The notes under the pieces: model-generated
The model's database searches: none
Told to the model about the DNA's origin: nothing
The model's input: only the letters and a program-made list of their open reading frames with translations
Part shown: positions 12,660 to 25,600 of the stretch, in pieces
Layout of the letters: each line of letters starts with the position of its first letter
Numbering within the stretch: position 1 is the stretch's first letter
Source of the DNA: Galbula dea
Taxonomy: Eukaryota > Chordata > Aves > Piciformes > Galbulidae
Assembly: GCA_013399015.1 (NCBI GenBank)
Contig: VWZX01010416.1
Span: 4,924-68,923 of the forward strand
DNA: 64,000 nt
Direction: 5' to 3'
Translations under genes and position numbers: made by a program

Positions 12660-15225
12660 CTGAAATGCAAGGAAATGAAACAATCAAAGCAGGTCTTGGA
12701 CAACAGGTTCAGGCCAGTTATTTATAAGCATTAGATAAACTAAACTAAACACTTCAGAGAGGTGCTAAGAGCATAAAGAAACAAGACAAACAGTAAACAA
12801 TTTCATTTCTGAGACTAATTATTCAATTACCAACCACTTGTATTATTACTACTTCAACAGACAAGCTAATAATGCTGTAGGTTTAGAACAAAATAATTAC
12901 CTTGCCCTCATTAAAACATACCTAAGTCATAGCAAAAAAACCATCTGGTGAAACTAGTGCTCTCTTTAACTAGTAGGCAACAAAAGAAAAGATCATCTTT
13001 CAGATAACTACCAGTAACAAGCATGGAAAACAGAACACTGTCTTAATGGTAAAGAGCTTTCTTCAACCAGCTGCCTGAGTTTACTCAAAGAAGGGACATT
13101 TATTCATATAAAAGGCAGAGCTACAAATCTGAGTTCCCCCCTCTGTGGTCACTGCTGGTTCTGCCTACTGCCAGGTCTCCAAATTCTAATTCCCCCCTCC
13201 CCCCCAAAAAAAAAAACCCCATGCAGCATCAGAGAAACTGTACATTACAAACACAACAAAACTAAGCCCACATGTCTTTAGCAGAACTGAAAGGCTGAAG
13301 GGGAAAAACAACATGAGACAAAAACAGCATTAGGGAGTTTGGCAGAGCAGGATGAGAGTTCTTTGCTTGCAAAACAAACGTGACCAAAATCTCACCACTG
13401 AAGAGCAGTTCAGAAAGCAAAGGGAAAAGAAGCTAGCAGGATTTCCTCAGACTTTGAGGGGACAAAGCATGAGCTTGGGAAATGCTTTGAAAACCAGATG
13501 GGCAGCTCTGGAAGTTTGGCTTTTTAATCTTTTAACTGATAATGCACTCCAGTCACCAAGTTTTCAGCATCCTAAATGGAGAAAGCAGACATTCTGAGAG
13601 ACAAATAAGGAAGGTGAAGCCAGCAGCAGTGCAAAAGTTGATGAGACAGAGCAGCAGGAGATCTAGGAGGAGACAGTATCTTGTGTAGGACCAAAACTAT
13701 CTGGACAAAAAAAAAAACCCAGCTGAAAACTTTTCAACCTTGTAAGTCCTTTGTTCAGGTCAAAAAAGCAGCCCATTTCAGCAGAATCCAGAAACATTAG
13801 AATCATTTTAAAGACAGGATGTACAAACAGCAAGAGTGCACTGGAAGAGCCTACTCAGGAAGTGGTCTCTTAGCAATCAGCAAGCAGAACTTACCGCCTC
13901 CACTCGTGCCAGGATTATAGGAAAACCAAAGGCAGAAACAACAATTCCTGTTGTGAAGAAATATGCCAGCTCCCTGCAGGCACTGCTGGCTGCATCAGTG
14001 TCATCACTTACTCTTTTTGCAATGAAGTGGGGAATGGGGCAGATGAAGTAAAATATTAAGACAAACAGAGGCCAGTACACACTGGAGAGGGGGGGAAAAA
14101 AAAATACATAATCAGTTCAGATGGATGCTACAATAACAAGTATATTCTGTTTAGAGAAAGTAATTGTAATTACTTGCTGGTTGGAAAAGTGGATTATGGG
14201 GTTTAACTACATGCTTTCACCCAAAGAGGCAATACAAACTCATCCCCCTGCACACTGGCACAAGCACCCACATGGCCTCACATAGAGCCAGATCCACTCT
14301 CTCACATGCCCAAGTGTTAATTGATTTTTACACTGATTCAGCTCCCACCACTGCCTCACAAAACCCAGGCAGCACACAGAGAACAGGAAATGCAGACAAG
14401 CTGCACAAGAACCATAAGTTTTCCCCAAAGTAGAGGGATCCTAGAGTATAAAGAGGTGACCGTGAAGGCACACCCTTACACTCTCATCTCTGTGTGAGCA
14501 CTCTGGACGGCTTCACCTGGATTTTAAAGTGTAATAAACATCCCGACTGGAGTCTTGTGGTGGGAGGGTTGGTGAACGAACCAGGTAAGGAAGGGAAAGA
14601 AATGTGCGAGGTTAAGAATAGGGCTTGGACTAAGTAACCTTTAAAGGTCCCTTAAAACCCAAGACATTTTATGACTGTTTAGCAATGGCACCACTTTTCC
14701 TGAGGAAGTAAGGAGTTGTTTTCAGTCGGTTTTTAAAAGGCAAATACCAACTGCTGGCTAAGGAGGTGGTAGTTAACCACAACAAACTGCCATACCTCCA
14801 AACCCAGAAAACAAAACAACTCGAGCCAAGCACCTCAGCTAAACACCTCAGTTAACAGCCATTAAGAAGGGGAAGTGCTGCAAACACGAAGCCGGCTCGC
14901 TCACCCGTAGTACTCCAAGGCGCAGCCCAGCATGAGGAAGGTAAGGCCGATGGCTCCGCTGAAGGACAGTGCCACGAGAGCTGAAACGGCACCAGGCGGG
15001 GAGGTGAGGCGGGAAACGCTTCACCCCTCACCGGTTATTCCCACCTCCCTCCCACCACAGCCACAGCCACCGCCGCCACCGCTGAGGCGAGGCCTGCGAA
15101 TCGTAACCGCAACCAAGTCGCTCTTCTCCCTCAAAAAGGCCCTGGCCCGCAGACAGGCAGAGACTCGAAACTCCTCTACCCACCCGAGGAACCAGAGAGC
15201 GATCGGTACCTTTGATCCCCGCCAT
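12543..15225 (-). CDS. LEPROT: LEPROT, leptin receptor overlapping transcript protein (whole gene, 4 coding exons)
   Basis: The spliced product is 131 aa, the same length as human LEPROT. Coding exons are 15210-15225, 14905-14980, 13895-14081 and 12543-12659. All introns are GT-AG and the phases (1, 2, 0) join without a break. The protein starts MAGIKALVALSF and ends GRGDDFSWEQW. It has four hydrophobic segments at about residues 7-28, 32-52, 69-90 and 99-120, as expected for the Vps55/LEPROT family. Family knowledge: it sits in endosomes and Golgi and lowers surface display of leptin and growth hormone receptors. In mammals its promoter and first exons are shared with LEPR. DNAJC6 lies upstream in the same direction, as in human. 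Identification is secure because long stretches match the mammalian protein almost residue for residue. Confidence 0.97.
13895..14081 (-). CDS. LEPROT: LEPROT coding exon 3
   Basis: Acceptor CCTCTCCAG before 14081 and donor GCG|GTAAGT after 13895. Residues 31-93: the second membrane segment (VYWPLFVLIF), the loop with PIPHFIAKRV, and the third segment (ACRELAYFFTTGIVV). The residues YFIC before PIPHF differ from human HAIS, an ordinary species difference. Confidence 0.97.
14618..14680 (+). mobile_element. Degenerate CR1 3' end
   Basis: GGGCTTGGACTAAGTAACC and AAAGGTCCCTTAAAACCC resemble an eroded CR1 terminus. Located in LEPROT intron 2. Confidence 0.5.
14905..14980 (-). CDS. LEPROT: LEPROT coding exon 2
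   Basis: Acceptor CGTTTCAG just before 14980 and donor GG|GTGAGC after 14905. It codes for residues 6-31, the first membrane segment (ALVALSFSGAIG onward, ending CALEYYG). Intron 1 is only 229 bp and GC-rich. Confidence 0.96.
15210..15225 (-). CDS. LEPROT: LEPROT coding exon 1
   Basis: ATG at 15225 followed by MAGIK plus one base, then donor G|GTACC at 15209-15208. The start was chosen because it gives the family N-terminus and lies in the CpG-rich promoter. Residues 1-6; the exon continues upstream as 5'UTR of unknown length. Confidence 0.95.
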
Positions 15226-15265
15226 GTTCTGGGCCCTGAGCGATGGGAGGCGCTGGCGCCGCGCG

Positions 15266-15283
15266 ACTTCCGGGTCACGTGAG
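15266..15283. promoter_or_regulatory. ETS site next to an E-box/CLEAR-like element
   Basis: ACTTCCGG (15266-15273) is a consensus ETS/GABP site. It is followed directly by GTCACGTGAG (15274-15283), which matches nine of ten positions of the CLEAR motif bound by TFEB/MITF and contains the USF E-box CACGTG. Both lie at the presumed LEPROT transcription start. Confidence 0.55.
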
Positions 15284-15335
15284 CGGCTCCGCTCCCGCCC
15301 TCTGGCTGGGGATGGGCGGGCTCGGTCGCCGTGGT

Positions 15336-17377
15336 TACGGGGAGGGGGTTGCCTGCCTCTAGTTAGGCCTTAGGGAGGGTAGTCGAGGTTTATAGGCACA
15401 AAAACGTCGCTTTCTTGATATAGAGAGTGTATGTGTGTGTAAATACATGGATATGCGTGTGCACAGAAGTACAGAATCTCAGCATGGTGGAGGTTGGAAG
15501 GGAGCTCTGGGGATCATCCAGTGCAACGCAGAGGCACCCACAGCAGCTTGCTGAGATTCACCTCCAGGTGGCGTTGGAATCTCTCCTCAGAAGGAGACTC
15601 CGCAACCTCTCTGCAAAGCCTGGGCCAGGGCTCCAACACCCTCACACCAAACAAGCTTCTCCTCCTGCTCAGCTGCAACCTCCTAGCTTCCAGTGTGTGC
15701 CCAGTGCCCCTTGGCCTGGCCCTGGGCGCCACTGAGCAGAGTCTGGCCCCAGTCTTTTGCCTCCAGCCTTGAGCTCTTGCTGAGGATTGAGCAGCTCCCC
15801 TGTGGGGCTGCTCTTCTCCAGGCTAAGCAGCCCCAGGGCTCTCAGCCTTTCCCCTGCCACAGATAGATGCTCCAGTTCCCTCAGCATCTTCCTAGCCTCT
15901 GCCAGACTCTCTCCACTAGTTCCTTGTCTCTCTTCAACTGAGGAGACCAGAACTTGACCCAAGCACAATTTAAACACACAAATAAGAGTTTTCAACAGCC
16001 CTCACATATCAGCTGCTCCCACTTTGCAGCCTACCCTCTTTTCACCCCAAAAAAAGAGGCTCGTGTCCCCGCTTGTCTCAGGATCTGCATCATTCACCCT
16101 TCTGCTAATTCATACCCAGAAGTGCATGCCTTTTTCAAAGCAGGATTTTTCATACCTTGGGTTTTTGAGAGACCATTTTTGAGCAAAGAACAGCCTTTTG
16201 GAGGTAGATTTTGCAGAGCCATTTGGCTGCACCTCCCCAGGGACTTTTTCCTTCGCTGTCTCCCACCTCTGCTTCTCAGCTCTTCTTGCTCCATATCACC
16301 TTCTCTGATATAGTTATTTTTCCCTCAGTTTTGTCATTAATTTTAAATCACTTGAGCCAAGAAGGCTGCCAAATTGCAACAGCAGGCTTGTGTAGCTCAA
16401 TAAGTGAAAAGTTTCTTAGGTGCTACATTTGCTGACTTGCTTGGGCCTTTTAAGTGTAGTTAGCATGGAAACAGCAAGGGACAAGTTTTTCTCCAAAATG
16501 TCTTAATTTGAGAAATCCTTCTGGAATGCTAAGCTGTGAATTACTACACAGCACTAGTCACCACCTTAAAGCTGTGACCACCATTTGTGACCACCACCCA
16601 TATCATGGGAGCAGATGTACAGTTTTAATGCTGTGGTCTGGTTCCAGTTTTTGGTCAGCAATTACTCTCAGCCTTTTTGAGGTTTTTTTTCTATTGAGAC
16701 AGAAAATAGTTTAGAGACCCTTTCACTGTACCTTTCCCCTACCTCAGGAGCAGAACAGATCCTTTGGCTGCCATCAACAAGCCAAAAAGCCTGAGGAGTA
16801 TTAATGCAAGCTTACATCTTGGTACAGCTACTGCTAATGGGCTTTGTTTGGATCTACAATAAATATTGAAACATGCACCTGGGCTGAACTTGCCTAAAAA
16901 ATGAAAACATGGAAGGAAGTTGACAGCTTTAAACTTCATCTGGGTTGAACAGTTTTTCTCTTCAGCACAACAGGCTCCATCTTTTCCCATTGCACATTTT
17001 CTCTAGGTTAAGCCCTAACTTTTCTCAGAATTAAAGCCCTTACTTGCAGTAGAGGGAACTTGGCTTCTTCATGTAACTTGTTTGCTCTTGAGGAAGTAAA
17101 AGCTCTGGAAAAATACAAAAGATGTGTCTAGAGCAAGTAATTGTGGCTACCTTGATGTGTACCTCACAGGTCCCACCCAACTCTGTGCAAGAGCAACTGA
17201 GGTGTTAGTCATCTATGCAGGACACGGTTGACAAAAGCAGCTGCCACTGATCATAGTTGGACTAGTTGTTGCTTATCCAAGTTACAGAGAGGTAACTCTG
17301 ACCTGTGTTGAAAGCAAGAAGGTTGAGGGTTTGGTGTTGTTTTTTTTTCCCCTCCCACAAGGACAAAACATAGCTGA
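15336..17377. other. Intergenic gap between DNAJC6 and LEPROT
   Basis: About 2 kb from the LEPROT CpG block to the presumed DNAJC6 3' end. One CR1 copy fills 15468-15960. The remaining 1.4 kb shows no gene or clear repeat. Confidence 0.6.
15468..15960 (-). mobile_element. CR1 copy, about 490 bp
   Basis: AGGTTGGAAGGGAGCTCTGG at the 3' end; same subfamily as 7737 and 57582. It begins about 130 bp upstream of the LEPROT CpG block. Confidence 0.95.
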
Positions 17378-19523
17378 ATATGTTAATTCGAGCTTTTTAA
17401 TGTATATACAAATGTTTTAGACCAGTCACAATTTCATTGAGTATATACTGTATTTACAAAAATTACAATAATTTAGTCAAACAGAAAACCTGAACATTGA
17501 TAACCTCTGTCACTACCAGATATGACAAGAAATCTTTTTTTTTTTTTCTCTTTTTTTTCTTTTTAGTTAACTATTTTGATATACATTATGTCCTAATACT
17601 TTCATGCATCCATAAAAACATTAGGGATGGAAGTAATCAAAGCTTAAGTGGGGGAGGGTTTCTTTTGGTAGATCAACTTTAATGATGGGTTTGTATCCTG
17701 TGAACAGATGAGTATCCAGAGTTATGTGCCATGACAAACTCCATACAAAGCTAATGTAGGTTTTCATCATTAAAAAAGTACAGTAGAGTAATGAGATCCT
17801 TTTCATTATATAGGCATAGGTCACAATATCTACAAAGGTGAATGAGAAACAATAAACCAACAAACCACAGGAACATGATTCACATTCCAGTTATCTCTTT
17901 AAAGAAGACAAGCACAGACTGGATCAAAACATGAATAAATAACATCCAGTTTGTTAACTGTTATCTTAAGGTCTTTTCTAGAAAAGGAGACCTATGTGTT
18001 GGCTTCACATTTCCAATGGATGGTAGCAAATGATGGAGCAATACAATAAAAGGGATGATTTCTATTCAGAAAGCAATCTACCTTGACACCCTGTCTTTGC
18101 AGTCAAAGCTTTTGCCACTTGAAAAATGTAAGTGCAACACCAAGTGGATTGTCTGTAAAAACCACTAGCTTTAAAGACTTGCATCAGATGGCAACCTGTT
18201 CCTTCAAGCAGTCAATACAAAGGATCTCCTGCCCACCTTTACCTTCTAAATGGACCTGTCCTTTCAAAGCTGAGATACAGATGCCACGTGGGGGTAAATA
18301 AACTGCTAAAGGATTTGGGTTGAAGAGTGTAACTTGCTGTTTAACTAGGAAGGATGCTTCAGCTTTAGCATCAGAGAGATTTCCTCATGCTATTATTGCT
18401 TTGGTCCAATATAATTCTTTGGAAGGTAAGCAATTTGCACTATGTTTCCCATCCAAAAATCAGACCTGCTCCACAGATATCTTATGTGACAGCTTGGACA
18501 CCAGGATCTGAAAGAGTGTTAAGCTGCAACAGGCTGCATTCTAACAAGAGCCTTTGCCAAGTCCTCTGGAGCTGGTAAAGGTATAAAGGTGATACAAGTG
18601 GGCTGGCAAAAGTCTTCTGGATCCTCAGGAGGGGAACTGTTACCTGGAGATGGGGAAGTTTCTACAACTTGGCAGCAAACTTTTAGTTAGTTAATATCTC
18701 TGTTGTTCAATGGTTTCAAGCTACCAACGAGAACTTCATGGCAAATGCTCATGCTCATTCCTCCCTCTTACAAACATGAATTTGCCTTTCCCCCCCCCAA
18801 CTCCCTTTCCCCCCAAAACTACTGTTTAACAACCCATCAAGGTGCTTTTTAACATCAACTACTTGTTGCTTGCTTTAGAAGAAACTTGCTCCATAGTGCT
18901 GAGGTGAAGGATGGAATTCATGTGTAAAGCAGCAGTCAGCTGCCACACTGACCTAACCCAGGATTCAGTTTTGTCTCTCTTCAGGCCTATTATACTAAAT
19001 CAGCAATGAAGCAGCAAATGGTGACAGTTAGAAGTGTGCCTAAAACACATCTGAGCACTGAAATTTATCAAAGTTTGATCCAAGTTACATGGAAGTTTGG
19101 GCTTCACCACCAGGTATTGAGCTCAACTGAAGTGTTGTCATACCACATATCACCAAAAAAAAAGAAACAACAAGAAAAAAGTGGGAAATCTACCAGTTAC
19201 AGTGTCAAAGAGAGAACAATTCCACATTTTCCCAAAGCATATTCTCTCTCACCCCACTTGAATGCAAAGAAAACCAGAAAAATGACAAGAAACTGTAACC
19301 CCGAGGCTCTCACAGGGCAAACCAGGTGGCTAGAGTTCCTCTGAGCTCAGGATTCTTGATACAAGCATAAGGAAACCTTTCTCTTGCTCTTCATGACAAG
19401 TATTAGGCTCTTAGTTTTCTGAAACCTCTGAATTTCCAGCCAGAGTTTGCTTGATCTGTGACATTTGTGACAAGAGACTATAGAAGAACTAGCACAGGTC
19501 TGTGGTGGAGACTGTGAAAGTAC
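17378..19523 (-). other. DNAJC6: Probable DNAJC6 3'UTR
   Basis: About 2.1 kb after the stop codon, AT-rich, without CR1, ending near a poly(A) signal at 17396-17401. Open frames here (for example 19006-19344) match nothing known. The end is inferred. Confidence 0.5.
17396..17401 (-). terminator. Poly(A) signal ATTAAA, candidate DNAJC6 end
   Basis: ATTAAA on the minus strand, the common variant signal, followed in gene sense by a short G/T stretch (CTTGTGGGAGGGG) about 25-45 nt downstream. The LEPROT promoter starts roughly 2 kb further on. Confidence 0.4.
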
Positions 19524-19625
19524 CTAATACAAGGGTTTTTGTCCTTGGTTTTCAAATTCTGACCAGGCATCATTTAGCTCCATAAATATCATCTTTGCAT
19601 ATTGTTCATATGGCTGCCCTGTAGC
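19524..19625 (-). CDS. DNAJC6: DNAJC6 exon 19 with stop
   Basis: Acceptor TTGTTGCAG before 19625. Codes for ATGQPYEQYAKMIFMELNDA to the C-terminus NQGQKPLY, stop TAG at 19526-19524. Completes the J domain; the C-terminus is identical to mammalian auxilin. Confidence 0.97.
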   Translation of the reverse strand, partial: ATGQPYEQYAKMIFMELNDAWSEFENQGQKPLY

Positions 19626-22600
19626 CTGCAACAAAAACAGAAAGAAGGATATCACCAAATCAGACCACACCAAGGCTGATGTTGGAGCAGCTAGATACTC
19701 CAGCAGGTATCCCTTCACTTCCCACAAATGCTGTTCACTTCTTCTTTGCCCAAAGAAGCTCCTGCTTGTTTGCAACTTCAGAATTTCTTGGCTTTTCAGC
19801 TCTTCTGCTCCTCAGAGCTGACAAACCCCCAAATGTGATAAAGCACTGGAGTCCCAAGGGCAAAAGAATTGAATCTAGGCTTTCCAAGAGGCATTCTACC
19901 TCCACTGAAGGGAAAGAGCTGCCACCTGACACAGCTCCTTGATAAAAGTAGTATTCCTGCAAGCTTCTGGGCAGCCTACATCTTCTCCAGCCTCACCCAC
20001 TGCCCTGAAACTCTCAGGCTCTCCATTTCCTTGCCAGTGGAGGACTCATCACCATAGGGTTTCTCAGATGGCACCACTGCACTCTGGCTGGCAAGTGGAA
20101 GCAACAAGACCACAAGCCACAGGTTGGATAATCAGATAACTCAATCCTTCTCTTTTAGAAGTTGGAATTTAAGATGCTTGTCCTTCCATATGCCCTTATT
20201 ACACCCTTGTCTCCATCAGCAGGCACAATATTCTGGAGGGTTCACCACCAGAATGGCTTAGAGTCAAAGTGAGGGTGACAAAGGCTGAAGATCTCAACCT
20301 CTGCTGCTCGGAGCAGCTTGTACCAAGCTGGAAGGGGTTAGAGTTCTCACCTTTCAGACACTGGCAAAACCTCTTGAGCTACTGCTTTCTACAAAGCTGT
20401 TTGCACCCATCAATGAAGCAGATTCAGGACTTGATCATGAAGAGAACAGTGTTCATTTCTGAGCCATGGGAAGCTAGGAAAGCCTTACCTTGTCAGGATG
20501 AACGACGAGCACTGCCCGTCGGTAAACCTTCTTCACCTGCTCTGGTGTGACAAGATCTGCCATGCTAACAGGTTTCCACTTGGTCTCCCCTGCCCATAGG
20601 ACTGTATGCATGGTGGACAGCAGGGCTCTTATGTTCCTCTCCTTCCCTTCAATCCATTCCAGCACCTGGCAAGAAGAAGGTGAGTCTCAGTTTATGCCTT
20701 ACTTTAGATATTGCAGTAGGGAAAATGTTTCTTTGTTTGAAGAGCAGTGACTCCAAGGAGGAGCTGACATATCTTCCAAGCTTTCAAAAACCTTATTTGT
20801 CAGTCTCTGCTTTGACACTGGTTTTTATACCACTGCTTGAAAGTTAAGACACACCTCCAGCACCATCTCTGCTAAAAATACTGGATGGATAATCACAGAA
20901 TGTCAGGGGTTGGGAGGGAACTCTAGAGATCATCTAGTCCAACCTCCCTGTCCACTTTCCTAGTCCAATTTCCTAGAGGATCTAGTCTAGTTCCCCCTTC
21001 TGTGGTTGCCATCTCAGCCTGTGGCTGGGGAAGAAGGAAAGGGAAGTAAACACCAGAACTGAAGTGTAAATAGATTGAACAGTTCCAGGCTGAAGTGACT
21101 CAATGAAATAAAACACTTGAGAGCAAAAAACCCCAAACCAGGGTACTGGGAAGGGAAAATCCAGCTGTCCAGCTTGGTTTACAAGTAGCTGACACTGATG
21201 TTCAGCATGGTTGCTGGCAAACACCTTCCAAAGGTTAAAGTTTTTCCCTCAAGGTTAAAAAAAAAAAAAACACACAAGAAAAAATAGAAGAAAATTCAGT
21301 TATTCTGTTTGGCAGAAGTTTGGCTTTTGCTTGGCCTTTTCCTCTCAGTTCTCTGTCCTTCTGTAGTTATGGTTCATGGCTTCATGCTTCAAATGTAGAG
21401 CAGGACAGACTACATTTCCTTCCCTTCATAACAGCTCAAGGCAATCTCCTCATGAGGAGAACATCCCTCATTTCTCCATCCCCTGGCTTTGGCAGAAGGA
21501 TTCCCCAAGGCAGTCACCACTCTTTGGGATGGTTTCCCAGCCCTTGGGATCCAGCAATGATGTGGAGACCACACACTAATGTAAGTGCTGACACAGGATG
21601 AGACCTTCTGGCACTAAATGAGCTGAAAGATTTGCTCATCTGCCTTATATGCAAGAAGGCTGGTAGCTTACTGCTCCCTCCCCCTCCACCTTTCAGGTTT
21701 CAAGCAGCCTCCAGCAGGCTGAAGAATTGTAAGAGCACAAACATTACTTACTTTTAGTTTTTCAGGGTCCATCTCCTTAGCCATTTCTTCTTTTCTCATC
21801 TCAGCTATTGTTTTGGGGCCCTTCTTGTCCTTGTGAGCATTAAAACCTTGCCCAGATAATAGATCTTCAAAATCTGCAGACACTTTTGGTTTTGCATCTT
21901 GGAAAAAAACAAAACAACAAACCCCCAAAAGATTTGCAGTTGGTATCACAATACAGGGTTTTTAACACTGCTTTTCTACCCAAGCCCCTCCTCACACTGC
22001 CTATAACAGTCTCCCAGTGCTGATGAGTGTGCAGGTGCTCCCAAGAATAGGCTAATGTTGCTTTTGAATTATTAATTATTATTAAAGCCCATTTGGAATA
22101 CAGGATTTCCTTAAATCCTATGAGGACAGACTAAGAGAGTTGGGCTTGTCCATCCTGGAGAAGAGAAGGCTCCAGGGAAACCTTCTTCCAGCCTTTCAGT
22201 ACTTCAAGGGGCCTAGAAGACAGATGGGGAGGGACTCTCTATCAGGGAGTGTGGAGATAGGATAGGGAGTAAGAGTTTCAAACTGAAAGAGTGTAGATTT
22301 GGATTAGATACTAGGAAGAAATTCTTCATCACCACTATGAGGGTGGTGAAACACTAGCCCAAGTTGCCCAGAGAAGTTGCCCCATCCCTGGAAGAGTTCA
22401 AGGTCAGGTTGCATGGGGCTTGGAGCAACCTAGCCCAGTGGAAGGTTGGAACTAGATGACCTTTAAGGTCCCTCCCAAACCAAACCACTCTCTGATTCTA
22501 TTCTATGGCTCTCAGTATGAGCACACTTGAGAGTCTAGGACAGGACAACCAGCACTGAACTTGCTCTATCACCTTCATCCAATGGTCAGCATGACTGACT

Positions 22601-25600
22601 TGCTTAGACTCTAACCCTGTTGAGATGTTTGAGCACTAAAGCCACCTGAGGAGGAGCCAACCTTTGGCTGCAGGGCTCTGAGAAGCTTACCCACACTCCC
22701 TGGGCCTTTCCCACGCTCACTCTGTGCTCCTGGCATGGCTGAGAAGCTCACATTGTAGTTGGGCTTGTTCTGAGGAGAAGCATGAGGCATGCTTGGCTGG
22801 GCCTTGCCTTGTGCCTGCTGCCAGCCATAACCAGCTCCTTGCTGCCAACTGCTGCCACCCATGGGCTGAGGAGAAGGTTTCTGTGGAGAGGGAGGGAATC
22901 CTCCACCCATGCCTGTTGGAGTGGTTGGTTTGCTGGCAAAGGAAGGACCTCCTGCAGGGTGTGGAGAAAGGGGGGACAGTGGACATTAGCAGGCAGGACA
23001 CTGACTTGCCTTCCCAAAAGGCAACCTAAAGAAAACCTCCCAGGCATCTGGCTTCCGTTTGCAGCTTTGCCACAAACTTCTTGATGCAACATCAAGCAAA
23101 ACCCTTCCACTGCCAAACAGCTTACAGAGGAGTGAGAGGAAAAGACAGCACCTGCCTTTGAAGGAACTGGAGCAGCAACAGGTTGGGAGAAGACAGGGAA
23201 GGCCACATGCAGCTGACTGGGAACCAGAGCTGCTGCTTGTTATGGTGGCAACATCAGGTTGATATATGGTGAAATAGCATCTCCTTATGCTGTGCTGATG
23301 GAATACTAGCCCACAGAGTTGTGGGTTTCAGCACCTTATTCCTTCAGGGGATGCTCCTCTGGCTCAGTTTGTGGTGGGAGGTGCCCAGTGTTCATCTTTT
23401 ATTATTGGAGACTAAGATCCCCACTTGACTTCCAGCTCTGAAACAACTCATGGGAAGTGGATCCAGTGCTTTAGACTTCGGTTACACATCCTGTGGATGC
23501 CAAGTCCTTTGTTTTGAAACTCCCCAAGGTTGCTCCAGAGCACACATTTTAAAAGCACCTCGATGGCTCTGACATGGATTTTGGCAGACTCTTTTATTTT
23601 TGCTCCTGCAGAGGAGCTGGTGATCCAGCAGAGGGAACTGGGAAACCTAACTCCAGAACCATGCTGCTACTGACGCAAAGGAGAACACAAACAGCAGCTC
23701 AAACCACAAGGGCTTGCAAAGAGCTGAAGGTAGTGGCAAAGGGAAGCAAAAAAACCCCCCCAAAATCTAGTTAGCAGAGTCAGGGAAGCTGACTGGGGTT
23801 TAAGGAAAACTTAATGACTTTGGCAGAATTGCCTTTGTAACACTGGGGCTGAGGCTTTGCTGATTGTTTGCTGAGAGATAAAAGGAGGACAAAATGCTTG
23901 AGCAAACAGTTCTTTGTAGCCAGGGGCAAATGAGAATGAGTTCAGACTCCACCTTTAAGACAGCACTGCAAATGGGAGGCAGATCTGTGGGGTTCCACAG
24001 GTTTCCTCACAACCAGGAGTCAACTCTAAAAGGAAACAACTCCTTCAAGGACCTCAGTAGCTTTGAAGAGCCAAAGGCTTTTCCCAGGCACTGCTGTGAG
24101 GTCTGTAGCAACACTGTTAAACACAGAATATCCTCAGCCAGAGGTTCTTTAGACTTAGGAGAGAGAGGTTATGCTTTGCAAGGGTCCCAACAAGTTGTTA
24201 GCTGGGGGTTTTTTTGTGATGGAGGATCAGTGCTGGGATTCTGGGACAGTATTCACCCCAGGGACAGTGAAAACACAGAGAATCAGGCAGAAAGGAAAGC
24301 TTGAAAGCATCACTGGCATGCAGGTAGGCTAAGAGGACTCCTAGAGCTCTTTGTCACATACCAGGCTGTTCATCCTCTTTCTCCAAAATAGAGTTGGTCA
24401 TTTATCTATTTATCTAGGTCTTTATTTGAATGAGGGATGCAAACCTGCTAAACTTGCTCCAAGAGTCCCCAAATCAGCAAAGGGATCCAGTGTTTGGGGT
24501 TTAGGCTGATGAGTGGGAGTGCTGTGGAGGGATCCTGTAGGACTGGTAGCAGCTGATTTACTTCCCATTCCTAGGCCACCTTCAAAGGAAAAAGAAAATA
24601 TATATATATATATATTTAAAAGAAAAAATAAGTTTGGTTTTATGCCTATTTCACAGGAGAGCAGCTCTTCCCCAGTGCTCAGCCCCAAGATGCTAGAAGA
24701 CTGCTCTTAAAATACCATGTACTACTGTCAGGTTCCTAAGCAGCCTCAACTCAGACTAGTTGCACACCCACTCACAGCTAGGCTCAGCAACAAAAACCTT
24801 CCCCAGACTGTCTGCAGTGACTGAGTAATGATGCCAAATGGATATATTTTAAGAACTAGAAAGCCTTCAGGAAGCAACTTTTGGTAGGACTCTTCCCAAA
24901 AGGGTTGAAAGAATCCTGCTATCATCCAGTGGTATCCCAGGAACACAGAGCAGTTCCCAGGTCCTTCTTGTGGCTCTGCTCTGGAATGAAAGACAACTAT
25001 GGACACCCTCACTGAGCATCTGTCCTGCTTCAGGCCCTGGTTTCTGGAGGAAAGAAACCCAGAATGTTTGGGACAGAAGGAGCTGGGTAGTCCTTAGCTA
25101 GATCCTCACCTGGAAGACTGGGAGACCAAGACAACAGCAAACTGGCTTGCAGTTCAGATGAGACTAACTAAAATCTTGACTGAAGCTTTGTTGTACTAGT
25201 CAAAGTGCTAAGCAGGAGAAAGAGAAGCTATTCTCTGCAGTCCCTGGTAGTATTTTCCCTCTGCCTCTCCTCTCTCAGGGACCCTTAAAGGTATTTTACT
25301 AAATGGCCTCAATTCTGATGATACATACCTGGTTTGTTTGGCCAGTCCCAACCACTGGAAACATCTGGTTGGATGGAAACTGTTGGTGTGCTAGATGCTA
25401 AGCAGAATGATTACTCATTAATACCTCCAAGTAGTAGAGCAAAACCAGCATAATCCAGCATTTAGGAAGGGTAGAGGGCAAGGAGCAGGAGAGAGACAGA
25501 GTCCTGTCCATCTAGCATTTGCCAATTTGAAGTGACCTTCTCCCCCCCATGATGGCCATTGCAAATTTAGCAGTTGTTTTCCTCTGGTCTCATATTATAC

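Larger units (their letters stand above)
14880..15335 (-). promoter_or_regulatory. LEPROT: LEPROT CpG-rich promoter and first exon region
   Basis: A GC- and CpG-dense block in otherwise CpG-poor DNA. It spans coding exons 1-2 and about 110 bp upstream of the ATG. No TATA box is seen. An ETS-type site and an E-box lie 40-60 bp upstream of the start codon. In mammals the same promoter also drives LEPR transcripts, so this may serve LEPR too (inference). Confidence 0.8.
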
